Of a stretch of 30,511 nucleotides of DNA, positions 23,526 to 30,511 are shown piece by piece (position 1 is the stretch's first letter; every line of letters begins with the position of its first letter). The position numbers and the translations under genes are program-made. The stretch lies in assembly GCA_902472555.1 (NCBI GenBank), contig CABROF010000019.1, positions 1 through 30,511 on the forward strand. Reading direction: 5' to 3'. This stretch comes from UMGS1851 sp900555605. GTDB lineage: Bacteria; Bacillota; Clostridia; UBA1212; UBA1255. Under the pieces are notes generated by a model. That model was not told the DNA's origin. It made no database searches and saw only the letters and a list, made by a program, of their open reading frames with translations.

Positions 23526-23565
23526 GTTTTCACCCTGCTGTGCAGGGCTTCTTCTGGGTGAAAAC
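23526..23565. repeat. nested inverted repeats
   Basis: GTTTTCACCC (23526-23535) pairs perfectly with GGGTGAAAAC (23556-23565). Inside, CCCTGC-TGT-GCAGGG (23533-23547) forms a competing hairpin that shares three bases with the outer arm. It could be a terminator for the minus-strand remnant's locus or a mobile-element end. There is no T run. Confidence 0.4.
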
Positions 23566-23630
23566 GAATGTGGTAATTGTTTTATACCTGTCTGTATGCC
23601 CGTTTTGCCGTATGTTTGCGTTACAGCGGT

Positions 23631-24158
23631 TTATTTTACCGCGTAAGGCTCCGACAATGTAAAAGTATCTTCTATCGTGTAGAAGTTTGGGTTATCAGAT
23701 GCATTGACGCCGTTGTTCAGCTCATAAGAAATAGAATATTCAGTTGGTACATAGACTGCAGTAATCTCAGTGTTATCGGATACGGTCAGTCCGGGCTCTC
23801 TATCCCATCTGCCGACATGCCCCTCTTTAGGAGGAACTTGTGGAAATTGATCTTCTCCTATCACGTAGCCATTTTTCGCATACAAAGTTCCAATATTTGT
23901 CTCGCCGTCCCGGAATATCACAGCAAACGGATTTCGGAAGGTTAAGTTTTTGGACAAGACGAAATTTCTCGGGATTATCCAATTTTTATAGTCTGCGGTC
24001 GTCTCGTCCGCATCCCCATTTGCTTCTTCCGTCTGCTCTGCTTCTTCTGTCTGATCCCAAGTTTCGGCAACCGGCTTAATGCAATCGCTTTCATAACCGT
24101 CTGTCAGTGTGCACCCGTCGGTCTCCTCACAGCATATCTGTCAAGCTCCTTTCGTCAT
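23631..24158 (-). pseudogene. remnant of a surface protein with InlB/Flg_new-type repeat
   Basis: The minus-strand frame from an ATG at 24158 meets a TGA after five codons and then stays open to 23631. It reads CEETDGCTLTDGYESDC, a Cys pattern seen in large clostridial surface proteins, then a Glu/Thr-rich linker. Next come beta-repeat-like segments (NGYVIGEDQFP, TEITAVYV-type) and the opening of a Listeria/Bacteroides repeat (ISYELNNGVNASDNPNFYTI, then FTLSEP). It stops abruptly at PYAVK where the usual GY-x-F-x-GW would follow. Both ends are broken and no signal peptide remains. A TTG at 23957 gives a 108-residue product, probably not functional. Confidence 0.5.
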
Positions 24159-24244
24159 TTTTTTTAAACTTTTTCGCTCCTCACTGTAAACAATACAGGG
24201 CAAAAAAATATTTTTTAGTATACCTGCTTTATTCAAAAAATTTA

Positions 24245-24553
24245 ATGCTTTTGAAGAAATTTCCTTACGCATTTTCCTACCTTAAAGAGATGGAAATGCC
24301 TATCGAAGATATGAAGCGTTTTTTAGACGGAATTTTACATATCTGCGATGCGGGACGCACAGCCGTAAAGATGGGCGACCTCTTCGGGATGGTAACGGAA
24401 GCCGAAAACAGGCTTGCTGATCAATGCGGTTTATCCGCCAACGGATATGTTGTGCAAAGGGCATTGGGTTACACACCGAGAATCGTGCAGCCGGGCGGCC
24501 GGAAGGTTAATGGCCGCGGCCTGTTGGGCTGCTCTTTATTCAGCGCCGCATAA
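24245..24553 (+). pseudogene. mosaic reading frame with MerR-like and MobC-like pieces
   Basis: A 102-residue frame without a ribosome binding site. Its first part (YLKEMEMPIEDMKRFLD) resembles the helix of MerR-type regulators where LxxMGMPLxEIKxxL occurs. Its later part (ENRLADQCGLSANGYVVQRA followed by LGYTPR) resembles the ribbon-helix-helix region of plasmid mobilisation proteins (GLSxSEYxRxRALG). The two pieces do not belong to one known family, so this is probably debris from accessory elements. Both matches are short and by eye. Confidence 0.3.
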
Positions 24554-24597
24554 CGTGCCAAAAATACCGGCGTCATGCTGCCAAATGAATCCGGCTG

Positions 24598-24626
24598 TTG
24601 CCCGATTCGGGATATGATGATATAAT
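24598..24626 (+). promoter_or_regulatory. promoter of the PP2C-Big_2 gene
   Basis: TTGCCC (24598-24603), 17-bp spacer, perfect TATAAT (24621-24626). Transcription would begin near 24633, between this promoter and the ATG at 24670. Confidence 0.6.
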
Positions 24627-24669
24627 ATCTGGGATAAGCAGTATTCTTTATGATTGGAGTGCGGACCGT

Positions 24670-27000
24670 ATGGTATACAGAGCAGCCGCGGCGACCTGTC
24701 CCGGCAAAAGCAATACTTACAACAGCAATAATTTTTACTTAAATTCCAAATCTGTTACAGAGGATTTATCCTGTTCGCAAGTCCTTCTATCTCATAAAAA
24801 AGACCAGAAGGGGATTCAGTTCTATGCGGTGAGCGAGGGAGCCGGTGCGGAATTCTTTTCTGATGAGGGTTCTTTGATTGTCGTTAAAAATCTGTTGAAA
24901 TACCATAAAAAATTGGTCGAAGAGAATGGCTACGACCTGAAGCATTGCTTGAACGATTACCTGAAATCGACGAATCAGATGGTACAGGAACGGGCCGCGG
25001 AAACGGGGCGGCGCATCAGTGCGACCTTGGCGCTGCTTTGTTTAAAAAATAAAAAGGTTGTGGTGTGCAATGTAGGCAATACGCGGATTTATCATTACCG
25101 CGGCAGACGGCTTCTGCAAATTTCCGAAGATCAGACACAGGCGCAGAAAATGGTCCGTCTGGAGCTGCTGACACCGGAAAAGGCTGCTGTCCATCCGAAA
25201 CGCAGAAAATTGACGCAGTATTTTGGAATCATGCCTGAAGGAACGGCGTTTGAACCGCATTTTACCAATGCGGAGGCAGAAGACGGCGATGTCTTTGTAG
25301 TGTGCAGCAGCGGATTTTATGAATATATATCGGATGCTGCCATGCAGAACATCATCGCGCAGAACGATACGCCCGGCGCTATGGTAGATGCGCTGATGTC
25401 CGAAGTTGCGCAGACCGGATTTAAAGAGGATGCTACGGTTTTGGTGATTCAGGCAAAGGAAACTTTTTCTGAAACCGGTGCTGCTGCAGGGATGCCGGCC
25501 GGCGCGGCTGCCGGTGCAGTGGTCAGAACCGGAGGCGGCGCGGCAGCCGGAAATCATACGGCTGCGGGAAACAACAGGCCTGCAGGATCTGCCAAAACGG
25601 GAAAACCGCGTTCCGGAGCACAGGCTGCCAGACCTACCAGCAGAAATTCTGTATTTGTAGATGAAAGTGAACAGAATCTCCGGCCGGGCAGGCAGCAGGT
25701 ACCGCGGAAAAAGTCAGGCGGTTTTATAAAAAGCCTGAAGGCCTTTTTCGGCATTACGGCGGCTGACGGCGAGGGCCGGCAGAGTGATCAGATCTGGCCG
25801 GCGCTGGCGATTTTCGGTGTGTGTATTGTGTTTATCGTAATACTGGCGATTTTCGGAATTCAGATTTACAAGGATCATAAGCCTGTGACAACCCGGAATC
25901 CGATTATAGATGTGACACCTGAACCGGGGGGAACCGCTACAGTTGCGCCTGCCTTGTCGCCCTCCCCGGAAGGGCCTACCGAAGTACCTGATACGCCTGC
26001 TCCGCCTACACAAAGTCCGGATCTTGATACACCGGAGCCCGGGGTGCCTGTAACCGGAATTTCGCTGAATCACGAAACGCTTCGCATGATTGAGGGCGCG
26101 GTGGAGTCCTTGGTTGCAACAATATCGCCTGGAAACGCAGAAAATAGGACGGTAACCTGGAAGAGCAGCGATGAGGAAGCGGTTATTGTAGATGAAAACG
26201 GAAGCATAACTGCCGTCCGGGAGGGCAGCGCAACGATTACCGTGACCACTGAAGATGGCGGTTATACTGCGAAATGTGTTGTAATCGTGACGAAACCGGT
26301 AGCCGTAACAGAGGTGCGGCTGAACCATGAGACTTTAACCATGCAGATTTCCGATTCCGAGACGCTGACTGCGACTATTTTACCGGAAAATGCAACGAAT
26401 CAGGATATTACCTGGAGCAGCAGCGACGAACGTGTGGCAGCCGTGGATAACGGCGTGGTAACCGCAGTAGGAACCGGGACTGCGACGATTACCGTAAAAA
26501 CCAGTGACGGCGCAAAAACCGCGGCCTGTATCGTGACCGTTGAAGCAACGCCTGTCACCGGCATCGCAATCGATCAGGAGACTTTATCCTTATATACAGG
26601 AGACTCCGCTGTGCTGAACGCCGTCGTTTCACCGGAAAACGCCACAAATAAAAATGTCAGATGGAGCAGCGGGGATGAATCCGTTGCAACGGTTGATCAA
26701 AGCGGAAAAGTAACTGCCGTGGCTGCTGGAACCGCAGTCATCACGGTTCAGACGGAAGACGGAAGCCATACGGATACATGCGAGGTCACCGTAACCGATG
26801 TGGTGAATGTTACAGGCGTCTCTATTGAAGGGGGACCGTCCATCGTGCTGTCCGTGGGCGAGAAGCTTAGGCTAATCGCGCATCCGGAGCCGGAAAATGC
26901 AACGGTGGAAAGTATTACATGGTCTGTTACGCAAGACGAAGCTGTCATTCGATTGGATTCTGAAACCGGTGAGGTAGAGGGGCTGCTCTCCGGCCGGTAG
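24670..27000 (+). CDS. membrane protein with degenerate PP2C phosphatase domain and four extracellular Big_2 domains
   Basis: 776 residues up to TAG. Residues 1-265 follow the PP2C serine/threonine phosphatase plan: NSNNFYL for NEDNFYL, AVSEGAGA for VxDGMGG, CNVGNTRIYHYRG for NVGDSRxYxxR, CSSGFYEYI for SDGLxE, KEDATVLVI for DNxTxIVV. The four metal-ligand aspartates are thus N20, E56, S214 and E253, so catalysis is doubtful. An Ala/Gly/Pro-rich linker follows, then a transmembrane helix near 376-398 (LAIFGVCIVFIVILAIFGIQ), a Pro/Thr linker and four Big_2 Ig-like domains from about 459 (VTWKSSDEEAV, ITWSSSDERVA, VRWSSGDESVA, ITWSVTQDEAV). ATG 24670 has GGAG upstream. The last domain is cut by TAG at 26998, but its sequence continues in frame to 27072. 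It may bind phosphoproteins or envelope glycans. Confidence 0.75.
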   Translation: MVYRAAAATCPGKSNTYNSNNFYLNSKSVTEDLSCSQVLLSHKKDQKGIQFYAVSEGAGAEFFSDEGSLIVVKNLLKYHKKLVEENGYDLKHCLNDYLKSTNQMVQERAAETGRRISATLALLCLKNKKVVVCNVGNTRIYHYRGRRLLQISEDQTQAQKMVRLELLTPEKAAVHPKRRKLTQYFGIMPEGTAFEPHFTNAEAEDGDVFVVCSSGFYEYISDAAMQNIIAQNDTPGAMVDALMSEVAQTGFKEDATVLVIQAKETFSETGAAAGMPAGAAAGAVVRTGGGAAAGNHTAAGNNRPAGSAKTGKPRSGAQAARPTSRNSVFVDESEQNLRPGRQQVPRKKSGGFIKSLKAFFGITAADGEGRQSDQIWPALAIFGVCIVFIVILAIFGIQIYKDHKPVTTRNPIIDVTPEPGGTATVAPALSPSPEGPTEVPDTPAPPTQSPDLDTPEPGVPVTGISLNHETLRMIEGAVESLVATISPGNAENRTVTWKSSDEEAVIVDENGSITAVREGSATITVTTEDGGYTAKCVVIVTKPVAVTEVRLNHETLTMQISDSETLTATILPENATNQDITWSSSDERVAAVDNGVVTAVGTGTATITVKTSDGAKTAACIVTVEATPVTGIAIDQETLSLYTGDSAVLNAVVSPENATNKNVRWSSGDESVATVDQSGKVTAVAAGTAVITVQTEDGSHTDTCEVTVTDVVNVTGVSIEGGPSIVLSVGEKLRLIAHPEPENATVESITWSVTQDEAVIRLDSETGEVEGLLSGR

Positions 27001-27124
27001 GCAGTTGTAAAAGTTGAGGTTAAAACAGCCGCTGCCACAAAAATAGCGGTTTGTACAATTACAGTAAATTGACAGGATACTATAAAAGAGATATCACATA
27101 CATAAAGAGGGGAGTCTTTCTGAC

Positions 27125-27628
27125 ATGGAATGCTGCAATTGCGGGGGTGCGCATGATTACACCCCCTTGGAGTCTGTGCTGAATCATTATGCGTCTGTAG
27201 AAGGCAGTCTGATTACGATTCTGCAGCAGGCACAGGAAATATACGGATACCTGCCCAGCGACGTGCTTTGGCATATTGCGGAACGAATCGGCATCAAGCC
27301 GGCAAAGGTTCTGGGTGTCGCTACATTCTATACACAATTCCGCTTTCAGCCTGTGGGAAAATATCTCATCATGCTTTGCCAGGGAACCGCATGTCATGTG
27401 AACGGTTCCGAGAAAATCGGGCAGGCCCTGGAAGAAGAGCTGGGGATCGGAGACGGACAGACTACGGAGGACAGTCTATTTTCCTTTAAAAATGTGGCTT
27501 GCCTTGGCTGCTGCAGCTTGTCTCCGGTGATGATGATCAATGATGAGACATATGGCTCCCTGACCCCGGATCAGGCTAAGCAAATCATTCGTGATATCAG
27601 AAGCCGGGAGTCTGCGGCGGCTGAATGA
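27125..27628 (+). CDS. NuoE/HydC-like [2Fe-2S] subunit of an electron-transfer complex
   Basis: 167-residue thioredoxin-fold iron-sulfur protein of the NADH dehydrogenase 24-kDa family. The [2Fe-2S] ligands are C-x4-C in CQGTACHVNGS and C-x3-C in CLGCCSLSPV. The helical N-terminal part (LITILQQAQEIYGYLPSDVL; GVATFYTQF) is typical. GAGGGGAG lies about 10 bases before ATG 27125. It opens an operon with NuoF-like and [2Fe-2S]-GltD-like genes, and works as the small electron-wire subunit of that soluble complex. Confidence 0.9.
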   Translation: MECCNCGGAHDYTPLESVLNHYASVEGSLITILQQAQEIYGYLPSDVLWHIAERIGIKPAKVLGVATFYTQFRFQPVGKYLIMLCQGTACHVNGSEKIGQALEEELGIGDGQTTEDSLFSFKNVACLGCCSLSPVMMINDETYGSLTPDQAKQIIRDIRSRESAAAE

Positions 27629-27675
27629 TCTCCGGAAAGAACAAATTCCAGTTGTGCGAAAGGATGAATATTGTT

Positions 27676-29424
27676 ATGAAGATTGTAGTCGGGCAGGGCA
27701 GCTGCGGAATCGCGGCAGGCGCCGGAAAAGTATATGACCGCATAGCGGAGGAAATAGAAAAGAATCAGTATCCGATGGAGCTTTCGATCACAGGCTGCAT
27801 CGGAATGTGTTATCTGGAGCCTATTATTGATGTATATACGGAGGACGGAAAGACGCGGAGATATTGTAAGGTAGCTCCGGAGCAGGCGGCCCGGCTGGCT
27901 GCGCTTCTTGCTGCGGGTGCGTTTGCGGATCCGTTCTTGGAAAAGTTCGCTTTTCCGGCGGAGGATCGGGAGAATTTGGAGAAACAAACGCGAATTGCAC
28001 TGCGCAACTGCGGAAAAATCAATCCTGAAAGCATTGGGGATTACTTAGCGGCCGGCGGATATCAGGCGCTCACCGCTGCCCTTTCTATGCGCCGGGAGGA
28101 CGTGGTCGCTGTCATCAAAGAGTCCGGTCTGGCCGGAAGAGGCGGCGCCGGATTTCCCACCTGGTTCAAATGGAATGCAGCAATGAAGGAACCGGGCGAA
28201 CAAAAATATTTAATCTGTAATGCTGATGAGGGAGATCCCGGTGCGTTTATGGACCGCGCCGTCATAGAGGGCGATCCGCACACACTGATTGAGGGCATGC
28301 TGATTGGCGCGTATACGATCGGTGCACAGGAAGCCGTGGTTTATGTGCGTGCAGAATATCCGCTGGCAATCGTACGGCTTCGAAAAGCAATTGAGCAGGC
28401 TGAGCAGGCCGGTTATATCGGCGAACATATCTGCGGCAGTGATTTTACGTGTAGATTCCGGATTAAGGCAGGCGCCGGCGCATTTGTGTGCGGAGAGGAG
28501 ACGGCTTTAATCGAATCGCTGGAGGGGCAGCGCGGTATGCCGCGGCTCAAACCGCCTTTTCCTGCCCAGAAAGGCTATTGGCAGAAGCCTTCTAATATTA
28601 ATAATGTCGAAACTTTTGCGAATGTTCCCTGGATTCTTCAGCACGGCGGCGCCGCCTTTGCGGCAATGGGCACGGAAGACAGCAAGGGAACGAAGGTGTT
28701 CGCCCTGACCGGAAAGATCAAAAAGGGCGGGCTTGTTGAAATTCCCATGGGAAAGACGCTGCGGGACGTTATTTTCGGAATCGGCGGCGGAATTCGGAAC
28801 GGCAGAAAATTTAAAGCAGTTCAAATGGGGGGCCCCTCCGGCGGATGCATTCCGGAATCTCTGCTGGATACGGTTATCGACTATAAAAAGCTTTCCGCTA
28901 CCGGTGCGATTATGGGGTCAGGCGGCATGGTGGTCATGGACGAAACCACCTGTATGGTGGATATGGCGCGCTTTTTCCTGGACTTTACAGCAAAGGAGTC
29001 CTGCGGAAAATGTGTGCACTGCCGTTTGGGCACAAAACGAATGCTGGAAATTCTCAACCGGATTGTGGCGGGAGAAGGCCGTGACGGGGATATAGAAAGG
29101 CTTGAGGAGCTGTGTGCCGCAATCAAAGACGGCGCATTATGCGGACTGGGACAGACTGCGCCGAACCCGGTCCTGACGACGATTCGCTACTTCAGAGAGG
29201 AATATGAAGCGCACATCTATGATAAGAAATGTCCCGCGGGACAATGCCGGAGTCTGGTTACTTATCGGATTGATCCGGAAAAATGCCGCGGATGTACGCT
29301 TTGTGCCAAGCAGTGTCCGGTAGGCGCGATTACCGGAACGGTGAAGAGTCCCCATGTCATTGACCGGGAAAAATGCATTAAATGCGGAAAATGTAAAGAA
29401 AGCTGCAAATTCGGAGCAATCTAA
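27676..29424 (+). CDS. NuoF/HydB-like flavoprotein, NADH-binding subunit
   Basis: About 582 residues. Parts in order: a thioredoxin-like [2Fe-2S] domain (GQGSCGIAAG; GCIGMCYLEP); the NADH- and FMN-binding core (GRGGAGFPTWFKW, CNADEGDPGAFMDR); a SLBB-like segment; the [4Fe-4S] site ESCGKCVHCRLGTKRM with a distal Cys in ALCGLGQ; and two C-terminal ferredoxin-type [4Fe-4S] clusters (CRGCTLCAKQCP; CIKCGKCKESCK). This order matches HydB/HndC-type subunits of electron-bifurcating complexes. ATG 27676 follows AAAGGA; earlier in-frame ATGs at 27625 and 27664 are possible. The 27625 start would overlap the NuoE-like gene by four bases. Confidence 0.92.
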   Translation: MKIVVGQGSCGIAAGAGKVYDRIAEEIEKNQYPMELSITGCIGMCYLEPIIDVYTEDGKTRRYCKVAPEQAARLAALLAAGAFADPFLEKFAFPAEDRENLEKQTRIALRNCGKINPESIGDYLAAGGYQALTAALSMRREDVVAVIKESGLAGRGGAGFPTWFKWNAAMKEPGEQKYLICNADEGDPGAFMDRAVIEGDPHTLIEGMLIGAYTIGAQEAVVYVRAEYPLAIVRLRKAIEQAEQAGYIGEHICGSDFTCRFRIKAGAGAFVCGEETALIESLEGQRGMPRLKPPFPAQKGYWQKPSNINNVETFANVPWILQHGGAAFAAMGTEDSKGTKVFALTGKIKKGGLVEIPMGKTLRDVIFGIGGGIRNGRKFKAVQMGGPSGGCIPESLLDTVIDYKKLSATGAIMGSGGMVVMDETTCMVDMARFFLDFTAKESCGKCVHCRLGTKRMLEILNRIVAGEGRDGDIERLEELCAAIKDGALCGLGQTAPNPVLTTIRYFREEYEAHIYDKKCPAGQCRSLVTYRIDPEKCRGCTLCAKQCPVGAITGTVKSPHVIDREKCIKCGKCKESCKFGAI

Positions 29425-29516
29425 CAGACTTTACACATTATGCGGCTGCAATCGGAATGGGATTAAAATCATATTGGACCTGTCAGCGCCACATTCGGAA
29501 AGGATGATCATTTGCA

Positions 29517-30511
29517 ATGAAAGTAAATTTGAAAATAAACGGAATCGAGATTGCTGCTGAGGCAGGGGAAACGCTCCTGCACGCTGCCCGCAGATATGGA
29601 ATCGAAATACCGACGCTTTGCCACAGTGAAAAGGCCAAAGCATACGGCGCCTGCGGCATTTGTGTTGTAGAAGGGCAAAATGGCGGTAAGCTCCTGCGCT
29701 CCTGCGCAACAGAGATCACGCCCCAGATGGAAGGGGCTTCGTTTCAGACAGAAACCCCGCGTGTCGTACAGGCGCGTAAGGTTGCCTTGGAGCTTTTAAT
29801 GACGGATCATACCGGAGACTGCCGCCCACCGTGTATGCTGGCGTGTCCTGCACAGACAGATTGCCAAGGATATGTGGGATTGATCGCAAACGGCAGAGAG
29901 GAGGAAGCGCTGAAGCTGATTATGGATAAAATTCCGCTGCCTGCTTCCATCGGCCGTGTATGTCCCCATCCGTGTGAAACCGCCTGCCGCCGTACAGCCA
30001 TCGAGGAACCGATTTCTATCGCCTTTTTGAAACGATATGCCGCGGATATCAACCTGAAAAAGGGAACGGAGGCATACCGGCCCGCTGTGGCGGAGGATAC
30101 CGGAAAGTGCGTTGCGGTGATCGGCGGCGGGCCGGGAGGACTGACTGCTGCCAGCATTTTACGCAGAAAGGGTCACGCGGTGACCGTATTTGATGCCATG
30201 CCGGAGATGGGAGGCATGCTGCGTTATGGAATTCCGGAATACCGGCTTCCAAAATCGGTTTTAGACGCGGAGATCACGCTGCTTCGGTCTATGGGAATCG
30301 AAATGCGGCCCAGCAGCAGGATCGGCGGTGAAAACGGGATTCAGCTCAGCGATCTGAAAAAAGAATATGATGCGGTGATTGTGGCAATCGGCGCATGGAC
30401 CAGCAGCAAAATGCGGATTCCCGGAGAAGACCTCTGCGGGGTTCTGGGCGGAATTGACTTTTTACGGAAGATTGCCATGGGAGAGGCCATTTCTATAGGC
30501 AGCCGCGGTGT
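29517..30511 (+). CDS. NfnB/GltD-like flavoprotein with N-terminal [2Fe-2S] domain (partial, runs off the window)
   Basis: Open to the window edge, 331 codons seen. The N-terminus is a [2Fe-2S] ferredoxin domain of NuoG type (IPTLCHSEKAKAYGACGICV, then LLRSCATE). A GltD-like region follows with cysteine motifs for [4Fe-4S] clusters (CRPPCMLACPAQTDCQGYV; VCPHPCETACRR), the FAD dinucleotide fold VIGGGPGGLTAA, and GGMLRYGIPEYRLPK. No hydrogenase H-cluster motif is seen. With its two neighbours this matches the three-subunit Sporomusa-type electron-bifurcating transhydrogenase (Stn), which couples NADH, NADPH and ferredoxin. ATG 29517 follows GGAAAGGATG. Identity as StnC-like is inferred from domain order. 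Confidence 0.85.
   Translation, partial: MKVNLKINGIEIAAEAGETLLHAARRYGIEIPTLCHSEKAKAYGACGICVVEGQNGGKLLRSCATEITPQMEGASFQTETPRVVQARKVALELLMTDHTGDCRPPCMLACPAQTDCQGYVGLIANGREEEALKLIMDKIPLPASIGRVCPHPCETACRRTAIEEPISIAFLKRYAADINLKKGTEAYRPAVAEDTGKCVAVIGGGPGGLTAASILRRKGHAVTVFDAMPEMGGMLRYGIPEYRLPKSVLDAEITLLRSMGIEMRPSSRIGGENGIQLSDLKKEYDAVIVAIGAWTSSKMRIPGEDLCGVLGGIDFLRKIAMGEAISIGSRG

Noticed and set aside
27125..30511. Electron-bifurcating [FeFe]-hydrogenase operon (HydABC)
   Set aside because: The third gene shows a GltD/NfnB-type FAD fold and no H-cluster motifs in the visible part.
1..30511. CRISPR arrays, tRNA, rRNA and intact insertion sequences
   Set aside because: No regular repeat-spacer pattern, cloverleaf, rRNA-like stretch or transposase gene was seen on either strand.

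Overview
The window looks like a chromosomal segment of a low-to-mid GC Gram-positive anaerobe of class Clostridia (Bacillota), probably a gut-type organism. Support comes from strong AGGAGG-type ribosome binding sites, sigma-A type promoters, a fapR-plsX-acpP-rnc lipid/RNA-processing block, recA-recX-rimO, a YtrA-type GntR/ABC unit, a LacI-controlled sugar unit, surface proteins with Clostridia-style C-terminal anchors, and an oxygen-sensitive flavin/iron-sulfur electron-transfer operon. The genus cannot be named from sequence alone. No rRNA, tRNA, CRISPR array or intact mobile element was seen.

Layout. 1-2720 (+): 3' part of a GH94 phosphorylase/beta-glucan synthase-like gene with an in-frame stop just upstream, then ispD, then a MarR-like remnant and a bidirectional terminator. 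2773-6326 (-): a secreted, C-terminally anchored surface protein; then a GntR regulator-ABC ATPase-ABC permease operon with a clear promoter and a palindrome at its start. 6463-9736 (+): recA, recX and rimO, with a consensus promoter. 9817-13917 (-): a three-gene extracellular glycan unit (two DUF4082-type surface proteins, one with an NPCBM-like domain, and a GH20 lipoprotein) lying between rimO and pgsA. 14020-14709 (-): pgsA from a TTG start. 14722-18550 (+): fapR (TTG start behind its own promoter and operator), plsX, acpP, rnc and an Elp3-like radical SAM gene. 18665-19344 (+): comEA broken by a one-base frameshift. 19409-23505 (+): a complete regulatory unit made of promoter, perfect 20-bp operator, LacI repressor, ThuA-like protein, Gfo/Idh/MocA dehydrogenase, sugar-phosphate isomerase-like TIM barrel and terminator. 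23230-24597: a decayed stretch with a structured-RNA-like segment, a surface-protein remnant and a mosaic reading frame. 24598-27072 (+): a membrane protein with a degenerate PP2C domain inside and four Big_2 Ig-like domains outside, interrupted near its end by TAG. 27125 to the window end (+): a NuoE-like, NuoF-like and [2Fe-2S]-GltD/NfnB-like gene set resembling the Sporomusa-type bifurcating transhydrogenase (Stn).

The most interesting points are: (1) the PP2C-Big_2 protein, in which all four expected metal-binding aspartates appear to be replaced, which suggests a pseudophosphatase that senses the envelope; (2) the compact LacI/ThuA/Gfo-Idh/isomerase unit with its own perfect operator but no transporter, kinase or glycosidase; (3) the DUF4082/NPCBM/GH20 surface unit; (4) several lesions (GH94, comEA, the PP2C-Big_2 tail, MarR and surface-protein remnants) that point either to ongoing gene decay or to sequence errors.
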